Positions 16,041 to 25,600 of a stretch of DNA of 30,746 bases are shown piece after piece. Source of the DNA: Butyricicoccus_A sp964513445 (GTDB lineage Bacteria; Bacillota; Clostridia; Oscillospirales; Butyricicoccaceae); NCBI GenBank assembly GCA_964513445.1, contig CAZEMM010000019.1:1-30746 (forward strand). Reading direction: 5' to 3'. The notes beneath the pieces were generated by a model that worked only from the letters and a program-made list of their open reading frames with translations, did no database searches and was not told where the DNA came from. The translations under genes and the position numbers were made by a program. Position 1 is the first letter of the stretch. Every line of letters begins with the position of its first letter.

Positions 16041-17310
16041 CCGACACCTCATAGCCCCGAAGCTGTCCATACAGCTTATCGTCGCATTCAATATCGAGCA
16101 GCGTGCCGTCCGCAGTGTAATCGGTCGCAAAGACTGCCGCCTCGCGGTGAATGACCGACAGCGCCGAGCCGTCCGCAAACGGGATGCGCACGCGCATGCG
16201 ATGCTTCCCGCGTCCGAGCGCCTGCTCCATTGCGGCGAGCAGCTCAGTCAGACCGCGCCGCTGCTTCGCAGAGATCGCCACGACGTCGGCGCCGCTCGGA
16301 ATGAGATCGGGATTGTCGCACGCATCCGCCTTGTTGCACACCAGCAGCTGCGGAATTTCCTGTGCACCCAGCTGGGCGATGACCTTATTCACCGTCTCAG
16401 CCTGCTCGCGCCAGTCGTCGCGCGAGATATCTACGACATGCAGCAGCAGATCGGCATATGACAGCTCCTCCAGCGTCGCCTGAAACGCGGACACCAGATG
16501 GTGCGGCAGCTTGCGGATAAAGCCGACCGTGTCGGACAGCAGCACCTCCTGTGTCTCCGAGATGCGCAAGAGGCGCGTCGTCGGATCCAGCGTGTCAAAC
16601 AGGCGGTTGTTCGCCTCAATACCCGCATCGGTCAGCGCATTAAGCAGTGTGGACTTTCCGGCATTGGTATAGCCGACGATGGCGACGAGCGGCAGCTCCG
16701 CCTTTTTGCGCTGGCGGCGCTGTACTGCGCGCACGCGGCGCACATCCTCCAGATCACGGCGCAGCCGGTCAATGCGGCGGCGGATATGCCGTCGGTCGCT
16801 CTCCAGCTTGCTCTCGCCCGGGCCTCTCGTGCCGATGCCGCCGCCCAGACGAGACATCGCCTTGCCCATGCCGGACAGGCGCGGCAGAATATATTGATAC
16901 TGCGCCAGCTCGACCTGCAGCTTGCCCTCGCCCGTGCGGGCGCGCTGTGCAAAAATATCCAAAATCAGTGCGCTGCGGTCGAGCACGGGCCGTCCGGTCA
17001 TCTCCTCCAGCGTGCGCATCTGCGAAGGGGACAGCTCGTTGTCAAACACGATGAGCGACGCGTCGTTGTCGCGCGCCAGCTCGCACAGCTCCCGTGCCTT
17101 GCCCTCGCCGATAAATGTGCGTGCCTCCGGCGCGCTGCGGTTTTGCAGCATTTTGGCGGCGCAGATGCCGCCCGCCGTCTCCAGCAGTGCTTCCAGCTCG
17201 TCCAGCGTCTCCCAGCTGGCGTCCTCCTCCGCCGTAAACATCGCGGCGTGCAGGCCAACGAGTACGGCGCGCTCCGGCTCAGTCTGCTCGTCCGTCATCC
17301 ACTGCTCCAT
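16033..17310 (-). CDS. hflX: GTPase HflX (ribosome-associated)
   Basis: GTPase that binds the 50S subunit and splits or rescues stalled ribosomes, especially under stress. The 425-residue protein has the N-terminal HflX domain (about 15-200), with FIGEGKARELCEL (66-78), the linker motif GGGIGTRGPGESKLE (156-170) and a basic helical region, then the G domain: G1 GYTNAGKST (213-221), G3 DTVGF (260-264), G4 NKAD (326-329) and G5 SAK (347-349). The ATG at 17310 is chosen because GGAGG lies 8 bases before it; an in-frame TTG at 17346 overlaps the upstream gene and has no such site. It follows the DUF1275 gene by 16 bases and overlaps the YigZ-like gene. Confidence 0.95.
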   Translation of the reverse strand: MEQWMTDEQTEPERAVLVGLHAAMFTAEEDASWETLDELEALLETAGGICAAKMLQNRSAPEARTFIGEGKARELCELARDNDASLIVFDNELSPSQMRTLEEMTGRPVLDRSALILDIFAQRARTGEGKLQVELAQYQYILPRLSGMGKAMSRLGGGIGTRGPGESKLESDRRHIRRRIDRLRRDLEDVRRVRAVQRRQRKKAELPLVAIVGYTNAGKSTLLNALTDAGIEANNRLFDTLDPTTRLLRISETQEVLLSDTVGFIRKLPHHLVSAFQATLEELSYADLLLHVVDISRDDWREQAETVNKVIAQLGAQEIPQLLVCNKADACDNPDLIPSGADVVAISAKQRRGLTELLAAMEQALGRGKHRMRVRIPFADGSALSVIHREAAVFATDYTADGTLLDIECDDKLYGQLRGYEVSDE

Positions 17311-17326
17311 ACGCACGCCCTCCTTT

Positions 17327-18013
17327 CTATCCGTCAATCGGACCAAAGATATCCTCCTGAATGAACATCACGGCAAACGCCGCGCCCTGCAGCGCGCATA
17401 CGAAAAAGGCCGCATGCTGCGCGAGGAAACGCACCGCCACCACGCCCGCCATCGCGCCCACGACAAATATGACGTCAATACCGTAATAGTACAGGCTGCG
17501 CCGTTTCATCTCCGGATCTCCCGTCTGACGGTATTTCCACAGCAGCTCGGTCGCCGAGCGCAGGTTTCCGGTGCACATCGTCGTCGCGCACGTCACGTCG
17601 TGCACGCGGCGAAAGCCCTCCACCTGCATCGCGCAGGTAAACGAAACGAGGAGATTGGCCAGCATATTGCAGCTCTGCGGCAAAAAGCCGACGATTGCGA
17701 TCAGCACAAGCTCCAGCAAAATCACGCCCTGCCGCCAATGCAGACCATTCGTCCTGCGCTCCATCCGTCCTCGGATGACATGCACCAGCCAGACGCCCGC
17801 CACAAACGACAGGATGGGGATGAGATAATACACCGTCTGCATCCACTCGCCCCGCATCAGATGAATACCCAGCAGGACGATATTGCCCGTCTGCGCGTTG
17901 GCGAACACCTCGCCGCGCATCAAATAGGTATATGCGTCCAAAAAACCGCCGCCCAGCGTCAGCAGAATCCCGACGAGCAGCGAATCTGACATCTGTCTCC
18001 GTGTTTCCGACAC
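17327..18013 (-). CDS. DUF1275 (YoaK-like) multi-pass membrane protein
   Basis: Integral membrane protein of 228 residues with about six hydrophobic segments. Family hallmarks are visible: GGGFLDAYTYLMRGEVFANAQ (20-40 region) followed by TGNIVLLG (42-49), and TTMCTGNLRSATELLW (about 144-159). The family is related in appearance to transporters but no substrate is established. The start is GTG at 18013, supported by GGAGG 7 bases upstream; the next ATG (18 bases or more in) has no comparable site. A SigA-type promoter lies at 18067-18095. It is the first gene of a tight run with hflX and the YigZ-like gene. Confidence 0.85.
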   Translation of the reverse strand: MSETRRQMSDSLLVGILLTLGGGFLDAYTYLMRGEVFANAQTGNIVLLGIHLMRGEWMQTVYYLIPILSFVAGVWLVHVIRGRMERRTNGLHWRQGVILLELVLIAIVGFLPQSCNMLANLLVSFTCAMQVEGFRRVHDVTCATTMCTGNLRSATELLWKYRQTGDPEMKRRSLYYYGIDVIFVVGAMAGVVAVRFLAQHAAFFVCALQGAAFAVMFIQEDIFGPIDG

Positions 18014-18066
18014 ACGATGCCCTCCCCTTTTGTTATAAATATTCTTTCCGATATTTTATCTATTTT

Positions 18067-18095
18067 ATCATACATTATTTTTTTGTTTTTTGCAA
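18067..18095 (-). promoter_or_regulatory. SigA-type promoter of the DUF1275-hflX-yigZ run
   Basis: On the minus strand, -35 TTGCAA (18090-18095), a 17-base A-rich spacer and -10 TATGAT (18067-18072), inside an AT-rich patch unlike the GC-rich surroundings. Confidence 0.75.
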
Positions 18096-18107
18096 CGGAA
18101 ACCACGC

Positions 18108-18138
18108 AAAAAACAGGCGGGAATCGCCGTCGATTCCC
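18108..18138 (-). terminator. Rho-independent terminator after the C_GCxxG_C_C gene
   Basis: GGGAATCG (18119-18126) and CGATTCCC (18131-18138) form a perfect 8-bp stem with a 4-base loop. On the minus strand it is followed, after GCCTG, by T6 (18108-18113). It separates the gene at 18167 from the DUF1275 promoter. Confidence 0.8.
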
Positions 18139-18166
18139 ACCTCATTGTGTCGAAAAAGTAAAATTG

Positions 18167-18556
18167 TCAGTCCGCCAGCGCGCTCTCCAGCGCCTCGCAG
18201 CCCAGCAGGACGGTGTCCAGACAGCGGGTGTCCGGCTTTTTATATTTCAGCATCAGATGCTTGCACTCCGTATCGCCCAGAATGCGGTTGAACGCCGCGA
18301 CCAGCTTGGTGCATTTCGCACGCAGCTCCGGCGTCTGATGCGCGCTGCTCTTCACCAGCTTGCTGCTGATGACGCAGATGCCGCCGCACAGCGCGCCGCA
18401 CGCCTTGCCGCAGCCCATACCGCCGCCAAAACCGCTGCACATGCGCATTGCCTCTTCGGTCAGGCCGAGTGCATATTCGTCGTTTGCCGCGCGAACGATG
18501 GTTTCCGCGCAGTTATAGCCCTGCTTGTAATATTCTGTCGCACGCTGCTTTAACAT
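18167..18556 (-). CDS. C_GCxxG_C_C family cysteine-rich protein
   Basis: Small cytosolic protein (129 residues) of a family named for its spaced cysteines; the function is unknown and redox or metal binding is usually supposed. Cysteines seen: Cys16 (GYNCAETI), Cys40, the core GMGCGKACGALCGG (47-59) with Cys49, Cys53 and Cys57, then Cys61, Cys82, Cys98, Cys112 and Cys120, ten in all. The ATG at 18556 is chosen because AAGGAG lies about 10 bases upstream; an in-frame ATG at 18598 abuts the rpmE terminator T-run and lacks a binding site. No promoter of its own is evident, so it may depend on read-through from rpmE. No signal peptide is seen. Confidence 0.85.
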   Translation of the reverse strand: MLKQRATEYYKQGYNCAETIVRAANDEYALGLTEEAMRMCSGFGGGMGCGKACGALCGGICVISSKLVKSSAHQTPELRAKCTKLVAAFNRILGDTECKHLMLKYKKPDTRCLDTVLLGCEALESALAD

Positions 18557-18603
18557 ACCTTTGATCTCCTTGCTTCTTTCCGCTCTTTGCTGTGTCATTA
18601 CGC

Positions 18604-18631
18604 AAAAAACCCGCCCAAGGCGGACGGGTTT
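18604..18631 (-). terminator. Rho-independent terminator after rpmE
   Basis: AAACCCG (18607-18613) pairs with CGGGTTT (18625-18631) with further GC pairs inside; on the minus strand a T6 tract ends the hairpin. It lies about 30 bases after the rpmE stop and before the C_GCxxG_C_C gene. Confidence 0.8.
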
Positions 18632-18659
18632 AGCATCATCATTCCATTCAAGACAGGAC

Positions 18660-18860
18660 TCAGTCGAGCTTGAATCTCTTCTTGAAGCGGTCAACACGTC
18701 CGCCGGTATCCACAAGCTTCTGCTTACCGGTAAAGAACGGGTGGCACTTGGAACAGATTTCAACCGAGATATTCTCCTTGGTGGAAGCGGTCTCATAAAC
18801 CGCGCCGCAAGCACAACGAATTGTGGTCGGCTTGTACTTCGGATGGATTCCTTCCTTCAT
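18660..18860 (-). CDS. rpmE: 50S ribosomal protein L31 (zinc-binding type)
   Basis: Protein of the large ribosomal subunit near the central protuberance and the subunit interface. The 66-residue sequence begins MKEGIHPKY and carries the four zinc-ligand cysteines Cys16, Cys18, Cys36 and Cys39 (CAC and CSKC), so it is the zinc-dependent paralogue (RpmE) and not the zinc-free YkrK/RpmE2 type, which is not seen here. AAAGAGGTG lies upstream of the ATG. It has its own promoter, an 88-base structured leader and a terminator, so it is mostly a single-gene unit. Confidence 0.97.
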   Translation of the reverse strand: MKEGIHPKYKPTTIRCACGAVYETASTKENISVEICSKCHPFFTGKQKLVDTGGRVDRFKKRFKLD

Positions 18861-18948
18861 TTTCGTTTCACCTCTTTCCGCATAAGCCTAGGGAAACGCC
18901 GAATCAATCGCGGTCGACGCATTTGCCCAGAGATTCCCCTACAGTCGT
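18861..18948 (-). ncRNA. Structured 5' leader of rpmE (candidate L31 autoregulatory leader)
   Basis: Between the predicted transcription start near 18948 and the rpmE ATG lies an 88-base leader. The RNA segments from 18934-18941 (UAGGGGAA) and 18889-18896 (UUUCCCUA) can form an 8-bp stem with one G-U pair, closing a loop of about 37 bases. L31 leader motifs that bind the protein product have been proposed in several bacterial groups from comparative work. Whether this one belongs to a described motif cannot be told by eye. Confidence 0.45.
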
Positions 18949-18954
18949 AGAATT

Positions 18955-18983
18955 ATAATAGCATATCAAACGTGCAAATGCAA
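18955..18983 (-). promoter_or_regulatory. SigA-type promoter of rpmE
   Basis: On the minus strand, -35 TTGCAT (18978-18983), a 17-base spacer containing a TGC just before the -10, and -10 TATTAT (18955-18960). Confidence 0.75.
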
Positions 18984-19037
18984 GAATAATTTTTGTGCTG
19001 CGACATTTTTTCCGTATTCTATATGAAATGTGCGTTT

Positions 19038-22000
19038 TTATGGCATCCATACGGTTTTTCCGCAGCTTAAAAAGAACAGCGCGCAGCTTTTGACGGGTTT
19101 ATCAAAAATCAGCCGCGCCGCCCGGCGATAAGCCGCAAGCTGCGCCCGGTATTGTTCGGCGCGCGCGTACACTCCGCCGCCGTACACGCGGTCGGTCTTA
19201 AAGTCGATGATAATCAGGCCGTCCGGCAGCTCCAGCAGGCAGTCCATGACGCCCTGCAGCAGCACCTGCTCCTGCGGAAAATCCGCCGCCTCGGGGTAAT
19301 ACTCCTCCGCCGGAACCAATACGGAAAACTTAAACTCGCGGTGCACCCGCTCGGCCTTTCCGAGCAGCCGGTACAGTTCGGACGAGAAAAACGCCGCGAT
19401 CTGTGTCAGCTTGATGCAATCCGCCTGCTCTGCGCTCAAAATATGCATCTCCCGCAGCCGTTCCAGCTCCGCCTGCCGTCCGTCCGCCTGTTCACAGCGC
19501 GCAAAATCACAAAACTGCAAAAACAGATGGTGCGCCGTGCCGATCTCCGACGGCGTCAGGCCGCGCGCGGCGCGGTCAAAAAACGGCCTGCGCAGCTGTG
19601 CCTCATGTTTTGGCGGTACGGTGTCCTCCTGTGTTTCCTGCGCGCGGAACGACTGCGGCACTGCCGTCGCCGTCAGCTTGGACGGCAGATCGCGCAGCGC
19701 ATCCGCCGCGTAATCGCGCAGCGTGGGCGCGGGGCAGATGGGTGTATCCATGACCTGACCATATGCGTCCGTCTCGTGCACGGACACCGGCTGATAGCGC
19801 TCGACGCGCACACAAAAGCAGTCGGGCGCGTCGAAATCCAGCTCGGGCAGCTGGGTGCACAGCGCGCGCAGCGGCGCGGCGCCCGGATGGCGCAGCAGCG
19901 GCACCGCAAGCCACATCGCATAGCTGTTTGCTCCCGCCAGCGCATACGTCGGGATGGGGTCGAGCGCTGCGATCGCTGCCCATTTTTTCGCCTGGCTGTC
20001 CGGCCTGCGCAGCGCGCATATACAGATCAGCTTTTCCTTCGCGCGCGTCAGCGCGACATACAGCACGCGCAGCTCCTCGCTGACCATCTCATGCCGCATG
20101 ACCGACAGCATCGCGTGCCGGTCCAGACTGTCATACTGAATGCCGCGCGCCGTATCACGGCAGCGCATGCTGATGCCCAGCTTTTCATGCAGCAGCACCG
20201 GCTTGGACAAATCTCTTTCATTGAACCGTTTGGCACAGTTGGCGACGATGACAATGGGAAATTCCAGACCTTTGGATTTGTGTATTGTCATGATACGCAC
20301 CAAACCGGCCGCCTGCTCGCGCTCCGGCGCGGACCACGGGCGCCCCGACGCGCGCATCTCGCGCAGCTGCCGCACAAAGGCGAACAGGCCGCGGCTTCCG
20401 CCGCGCTCAAAGCTACCCGCAAGCTCGATGAGCGATGTGATATTGCGCTGTCTCGCGCGTCCGCCCGGCATCGCGGCAAAAATCCCCAGCGCGCCCGTGC
20501 GGTCGACGATATGCCACAGAAGCTGCCGCACGGGAAGATCCGCCGCCAGCAGCCGCAGCTCCTCCAGCTGCTGCAAAAATGCCTGCACCTTGGGCATTTC
20601 AGGCGCGGCTGCGCACACTGCCGCGTAAAAATCACCCTCCGGGTCGGCAAGCCGGATGCGTCCCAGCTCATCCTCCGTAAAGCCCGCCAGCGGCGAGGTC
20701 ATCGCGGCAATGAGCGGCACATCCTGCCGCGGGTTGTCGATCATCTCCAGCCACGAGACCAGCGTCAGCAGCTCGGGCGTATCCAGCATGTCGTCCGCCT
20801 CCTGCGTGGCCGACGGGATGCCAAGCGCGGCAAGCTCCTTTTGGAACAGGCCCGCCTTGTCCTTGGCCGAGCGCAGCAAAATCGCAAAATCCTCCGGCCG
20901 GCACGGGCGCAGCGCGCCGCTGCGCCCATCGGTCACGCGAAAGCCGTCGTCCAGCATCCGGCGCACGCGCGCGGCGCAGTATTTCGCCTCCTGACGGATG
21001 GACTCCGGCGCCTCCTCGTCATCCGCATCCGTCTCCAGCACGCAAAATTCCGTGCGGTAATCGTCCGTCCCCTTCGGGAACTGCGCGCCGGTATGCAGCG
21101 CCTCGCGCTCGGTATAATCCAGATCGCCCAGCCGCTCACGCATCAGCGCGGAAAACAGATAGTTGACGCTGTCCAGCACCTCGGGCCGTGAGCGGAAATT
21201 TTGGGACAGCACGACCCGTCGCGGCGCATCGGTAAAGACGCACGCCGCGTCGCCATACGCCAGATTTTTTTGCAGAAAGATGGCGGGATCCGCCAGCCGG
21301 AAACGGTAAATGCTCTGCTTGACGTCACCGACCATGAAGATGTTTTTTTCATCGTCGCTGACCGCACGGAAAATGGTATCCTGCACCGCGTTGGTGTCCT
21401 GATATTCATCTACCATGACTTCGGTAAAATGCATCTCCCGCGCAAGCGGTGTCGGCGCGCCGTCCGCATCCGTCAGCAGCTGCACCGCATAATGCTCCAA
21501 ATCGTTAAAATCCACCACGCCGCGCCGCAGCTTTTCCTGCTGATACGCGTCCATAAATGCGCGCACCGTATCGCACAGCGCACAGGAGGCGGGGGCCATC
21601 ATCGCGCGGTCGGCGCGCACATCGCGCTCATACATACACAGAACCTGCTCCGCCAGCGTATCCGAAATCTCCTTCCAGACGGCACGCGCCGCTTTTAGCT
21701 GCTCGAGAAACGCCTTGTCCTCATAGCCGCGAATGGCTGCCAGCCGGACGCGCGATTTGCAAATTTCCGCACACAGCTGAACCGCCGCGTCCCACGCGCC
21801 GTCCTGCACCAGCGCAAGCAGCGCCTGCGCCCGCTGCAAATCGTCCAGAAAGGCGGGCGCATATTTTTCGCGCACCTCCGGCGCGCTTTCCATCTCGTCT
21901 AACGCGCCGCGCAGCGAAGCGATGCCGTATTCGATGCGGTCACGCGCCGTTTCCAGCAGCTCCCGCCCGAACGCAGTGTCCGCCAGCCGGTCAAACGGCT

Positions 22001-22601
22001 GCGTCAGCTGCGCGCGAAAGCCATCCAGCACGCGTGCCGGGGCGGGCGAGGCCTGCAGCTTGTCAAACAGCTCCAGCACGATGTCGTTCAGCTGGCGGTC
22101 ATCGCGCCCGCCGCTCAGCATATCCACCAGCGCGGCAAATTCCTCCGACTGTCCGGCATACTGCGCCTCGAGCACGTCCTCCAGCACCTCCTGCTTGATG
22201 GCGAGCTGCTCGTTTTCATCCGCCGTGCGAAAATCCGGCGGCAGGCCAAGCTCATAAAAATGCTCGCGCAGCAGCGACATGCAAAAGGCATGCACCGTCG
22301 TGATATGCGCACGGTGCACCAGCATGAGCTGACGGCGCAGATGGGCGTTATCCGGCTGCCCGGCTGCCCGCTGCGCCAGCGCATCCGAAATTTTGCCGCG
22401 CATTTCACTCGCCGCCGCCTTGGTAAACGTCACGATGAGGAAGGAATCAATGTCGCACGGGTTTTCCATGTCGGTCACACGCCCCAGCACACGCTGTACC
22501 AGCACGGCGGTCTTGCCGGAGCCTGCCGCAGCCGAGACGAGCAGTGTGCCGCCGCGGTTTGTAATCGCGCACCGCTGCTCCTCCGTCCAGTTGACACCCA
22601 T
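19038..22601 (-). CDS. addA: ATP-dependent helicase/nuclease subunit AddA
   Basis: Motor and nuclease subunit of the AddAB complex, which resects double-strand breaks to a recombination hotspot and loads RecA. The protein is 1187 residues, near the family norm. The N-terminus MGVNWTEEQ leads into the UvrD-like helicase with Walker A AAAGSGKTAVLV (24-35) and motif II VDEYQDTN; the later helicase motif TIHKSKGLEFPIVIV is present. The C-terminal RecB-type nuclease has GVMD (1117-1120) and DFKTD (1133-1137) followed by the conserved EQYRAQLAAY. The ATG at 22601 lies one base after the addB stop (TGACATG) with GGAGGAG upstream. Longer in-frame readings lie inside addB. Confidence 0.96.
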   Translation of the reverse strand: MGVNWTEEQRCAITNRGGTLLVSAAAGSGKTAVLVQRVLGRVTDMENPCDIDSFLIVTFTKAAASEMRGKISDALAQRAAGQPDNAHLRRQLMLVHRAHITTVHAFCMSLLREHFYELGLPPDFRTADENEQLAIKQEVLEDVLEAQYAGQSEEFAALVDMLSGGRDDRQLNDIVLELFDKLQASPAPARVLDGFRAQLTQPFDRLADTAFGRELLETARDRIEYGIASLRGALDEMESAPEVREKYAPAFLDDLQRAQALLALVQDGAWDAAVQLCAEICKSRVRLAAIRGYEDKAFLEQLKAARAVWKEISDTLAEQVLCMYERDVRADRAMMAPASCALCDTVRAFMDAYQQEKLRRGVVDFNDLEHYAVQLLTDADGAPTPLAREMHFTEVMVDEYQDTNAVQDTIFRAVSDDEKNIFMVGDVKQSIYRFRLADPAIFLQKNLAYGDAACVFTDAPRRVVLSQNFRSRPEVLDSVNYLFSALMRERLGDLDYTEREALHTGAQFPKGTDDYRTEFCVLETDADDEEAPESIRQEAKYCAARVRRMLDDGFRVTDGRSGALRPCRPEDFAILLRSAKDKAGLFQKELAALGIPSATQEADDMLDTPELLTLVSWLEMIDNPRQDVPLIAAMTSPLAGFTEDELGRIRLADPEGDFYAAVCAAAPEMPKVQAFLQQLEELRLLAADLPVRQLLWHIVDRTGALGIFAAMPGGRARQRNITSLIELAGSFERGGSRGLFAFVRQLREMRASGRPWSAPEREQAAGLVRIMTIHKSKGLEFPIVIVANCAKRFNERDLSKPVLLHEKLGISMRCRDTARGIQYDSLDRHAMLSVMRHEMVSEELRVLYVALTRAKEKLICICALRRPDSQAKKWAAIAALDPIPTYALAGANSYAMWLAVPLLRHPGAAPLRALCTQLPELDFDAPDCFCVRVERYQPVSVHETDAYGQVMDTPICPAPTLRDYAADALRDLPSKLTATAVPQSFRAQETQEDTVPPKHEAQLRRPFFDRAARGLTPSEIGTAHHLFLQFCDFARCEQADGRQAELERLREMHILSAEQADCIKLTQIAAFFSSELYRLLGKAERVHREFKFSVLVPAEEYYPEAADFPQEQVLLQGVMDCLLELPDGLIIIDFKTDRVYGGGVYARAEQYRAQLAAYRRAARLIFDKPVKSCALFFLSCGKTVWMP

Positions 22602-22602
22602 G

Positions 22603-25600
22603 TCAATCTCCTCCTCCCAGTTCCGCGTCGATCTGCTGCCAAAATTCCTCCGGCTTGATTTTTGCGACCAGATGCGGCTTGTCACCCAATTTCGCATCAA
22701 AGCGGCACACGGCTTGATAGGGACACCAGGCGCAGGCGTCCTCCTGCGCCCCGCGGCGCACCGGACGCGCCTGCACGTCACCGTGCTCCAGCGCCGCGCC
22801 CATCTCGTGCAGCACGCGCTGTATGTGCCTGCTGAGCTTACCCATCTGCTCCATGCTCGCCAGACTGCCCGCGCTCGCCGCAGACGCCTTTCCGTTTTTC
22901 AAATAGCCGACGGGCAGATAGGCCGCCTCCTTTGTGATGCCGTGCTCCATCGCCTCAATTACTGCGCGGTCATCGAGCAGCAGGCCGGAGCGGCGCAGCT
23001 GCTTTTTGCGCAGCTGCGCAATCAGCGCCTCATCCGCATCGCGCGGCGCCTGTACGATGGTACTGCGTGTCGGGACATACAGCGCGCCCGCAGGGATGAC
23101 CTCGTCAATTTGCTGTGCGAGCAGCCTGCGGTAGCGCGCCGCACCCTGTTTCTCAATGGAAAACAGATACAGCAGCAGCTGTACATTCAACCCGTACCAC
23201 AGGTCGGACAGTTCAAACTGCTTGCTGCCGCTCTTATAATCGACAACGCGCACATACAGCTTGCCGTCCTTCACATAGCCATCCACGCGGTCAACCTTTC
23301 CGCCCAGCTCCAGCGACGCGTCCTTTTCGTCCAACCGGATAGGCGGCAGATCGCCCGAAAAATCCAATTCAAAATCCATCGGCTCAAAATCCGAGCATGC
23401 CAGCTCGTCGAGCAGATTGTCCAATATCTCGTCCAGCATGCGGGTCAGCCTGCGGAACAGATGACGGAATCGCGCCGTGTGCCGCTCCAGTCCGCCCAGC
23501 ATGGTTTCCACATACGTCTGTGTCCAGCGCGCCGCTGCCGCATGCGCCCGCTCCCGACTGTCCGGCTGCTCCAGCCCCTGTGCGCGCAGCTCCCGCATCG
23601 TATGCTCTATCACATAATGCAAAAACGTACCTGTCTCCGGCGCGTCAAACGCCGCCTGCCGCCGCTCCTTGGCGCGCAGACCATAGCGCAGAAAATACGC
23701 GTACTGGCAACGGTAAAACGCATCCACACGCGAGGCGGTTACACGCAGCTTGTCCCCATACAGGCCGTGAATCGTCTCATGCTCCCGCATCGGGCCGCGC
23801 TGTGCCTGCACCATCGGCTCGAGCGGCGTATCCGTCACGGCAAGCGCGGCCTGTGCCGCCGCTGAGCGGTCGCCCGCCGCCGCACGGCACGCCAGATCAA
23901 AGCGGGGCCGCAGCGCCTCCAGCCGATACCGCTGCTCCTGCGCATCCTCATCGCTCTCCGGCACGCCGTCCAGCAGCTGCCGCACGGTATGGATCAGCTG
24001 CGACGGGCGCATATCGCCGTCCGAGCCGACCGTGCGCCACGACAGCAGCAGCGTCTCTCGTGCCGAGGCAAACACGCGGTACGCCGCGCTCTGCTCACGC
24101 GCCATACGGTCCTCTGCCGTCTCCATCTCGACCGAAAGGCCGAGCAGCGCGTCGCGCTCACTGTCGGACAAAATGCCGCCGCCATCGCCCGCTGCGGGCA
24201 ATACGCCGTCGTTGACGCCCAGTACGATGAGGTGCGGGATGCCGGTTTTGCACACACGGTCGATCGAGCCGCACGTCACACGGTCGAGAGAAACCGGAAT
24301 CGTGCCGACATCATATTCGCGCAGCACCAGGCCGAGCAGTGTGACAAACGTGTCGGTTTCCATCGGCGCATCGCCCTGCACCCACGCAAACTGCTCCATT
24401 GCCTGCACAAGAATTTCCCACAGCTGGCGATATTCCTCCGCCGCTTGCAGGCGTCCCGCCTGCTCATGCTGCTGCGCACGTGCGGCGATGTGCTCGGGCG
24501 CGCCGATGCGCTCCAAAAAGTCATACAGTGTCTGCACATACTGCGTCGCCGTGCGTGCCGCGTCCAGCCCCTCGCGCAGTAAAATAAGCGGCTGCACCGC
24601 ACGCTCGCGCAGCGCGTTCAGCTCGTCCAGCGTCTGCTGCGCCCGCTCGTCCAGCGTGCCGCTGAAGCGTTCCGGATGCCCGGTAAACGGCTCGCGCCAT
24701 TTCTTGCCGCGAATGCGCCAGAACAGCGCGTAGTTTTCCAGCCGGTCGCACTCGTCCGCGGTCAGTCCGGCAAAGCCGGTCTTGAGATAGGCGAACATGT
24801 CCTCATACCGCCAGCCGCCAGTGACCGTGTGCAGCGCGCTTCCGACCAGCGCGAGCACCGGCTTTTGCAAAATATCATGGCGTTCACTCAAAAAAATCGG
24901 GATGTCATACCGCTCAAATACCAATTCCAGCACGGGCGCATACTGCTCAAAGCTGCGCGCCGTTACAACGATATCGCGCCGTCTGGCGTCTGTCTCGCGC
25001 AGCAGCCTGCGGATATATGCCGCGGCATATTCACACTCGGAAAACAGATCGCCTGCCGCGTACAGCTGAACGCTGTCCCCGTCACTTTCAAATTGTCGAG
25101 CGGTCACGGCAAGTCCGTACTGCTCGAGCACCGCAAGGTCGTTCGGGCGCGGCATTTTATAATCTAAGCAGGGGACGACCTCCCAGCTGTCGCCGCAGCG
25201 TCCCGCTAGCGCGCGCAGCCGTGCCGCCGCGCGCATCGCCTCGGGGAATTGCTCAGGCAGACGCGGGTCTGCCGTCAGTGCGACGGTAACCGGCACCCGC
25301 TTTTGCAGCAGCACACCCAAAATATCCAGCTCCTGCCGGCTGAAGCTGTCAAACCGGTCAAGATAAACCGCCGCGCCGTCAAACAGCGTGCTGTCCGGCA
25401 GTCTGTCACACACCCGCGTCAGCTGGTCGCGCGGGTCGGGCAGCGCGTCGCCCGTCATGCCGTCGTACACCATCGCGATGTGCGCCAGATCACGCAGCTT
25501 TGCCGCCAGATGGCCATCCGCCTCCTCCGCCGCGCCCAGCAGCGCGTCCGCGCTGACGCCGCCGCATTTCATCTCGTCCAGCACCGCCAGCAGATCGCAC

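Noticed and set aside
17311..17346. Upstream TTG start for hflX at 17346
   Set aside because: It overlaps the DUF1275 gene and lacks a ribosome binding site, whereas the ATG at 17310 has GGAGG 8 bases upstream.
19152..21191. A 679-codon open frame on the plus strand opposite addA
   Set aside because: It is antisense to a clear AddA protein, has no family features, is rich in Arg, Gln and His as shadow frames are, and has no good ribosome binding site. GC-rich coding DNA often leaves such open frames.
22393..23865. A 490-codon open frame on the plus strand opposite addA and addB
   Set aside because: Antisense to confident genes, no motifs, shadow-like composition.
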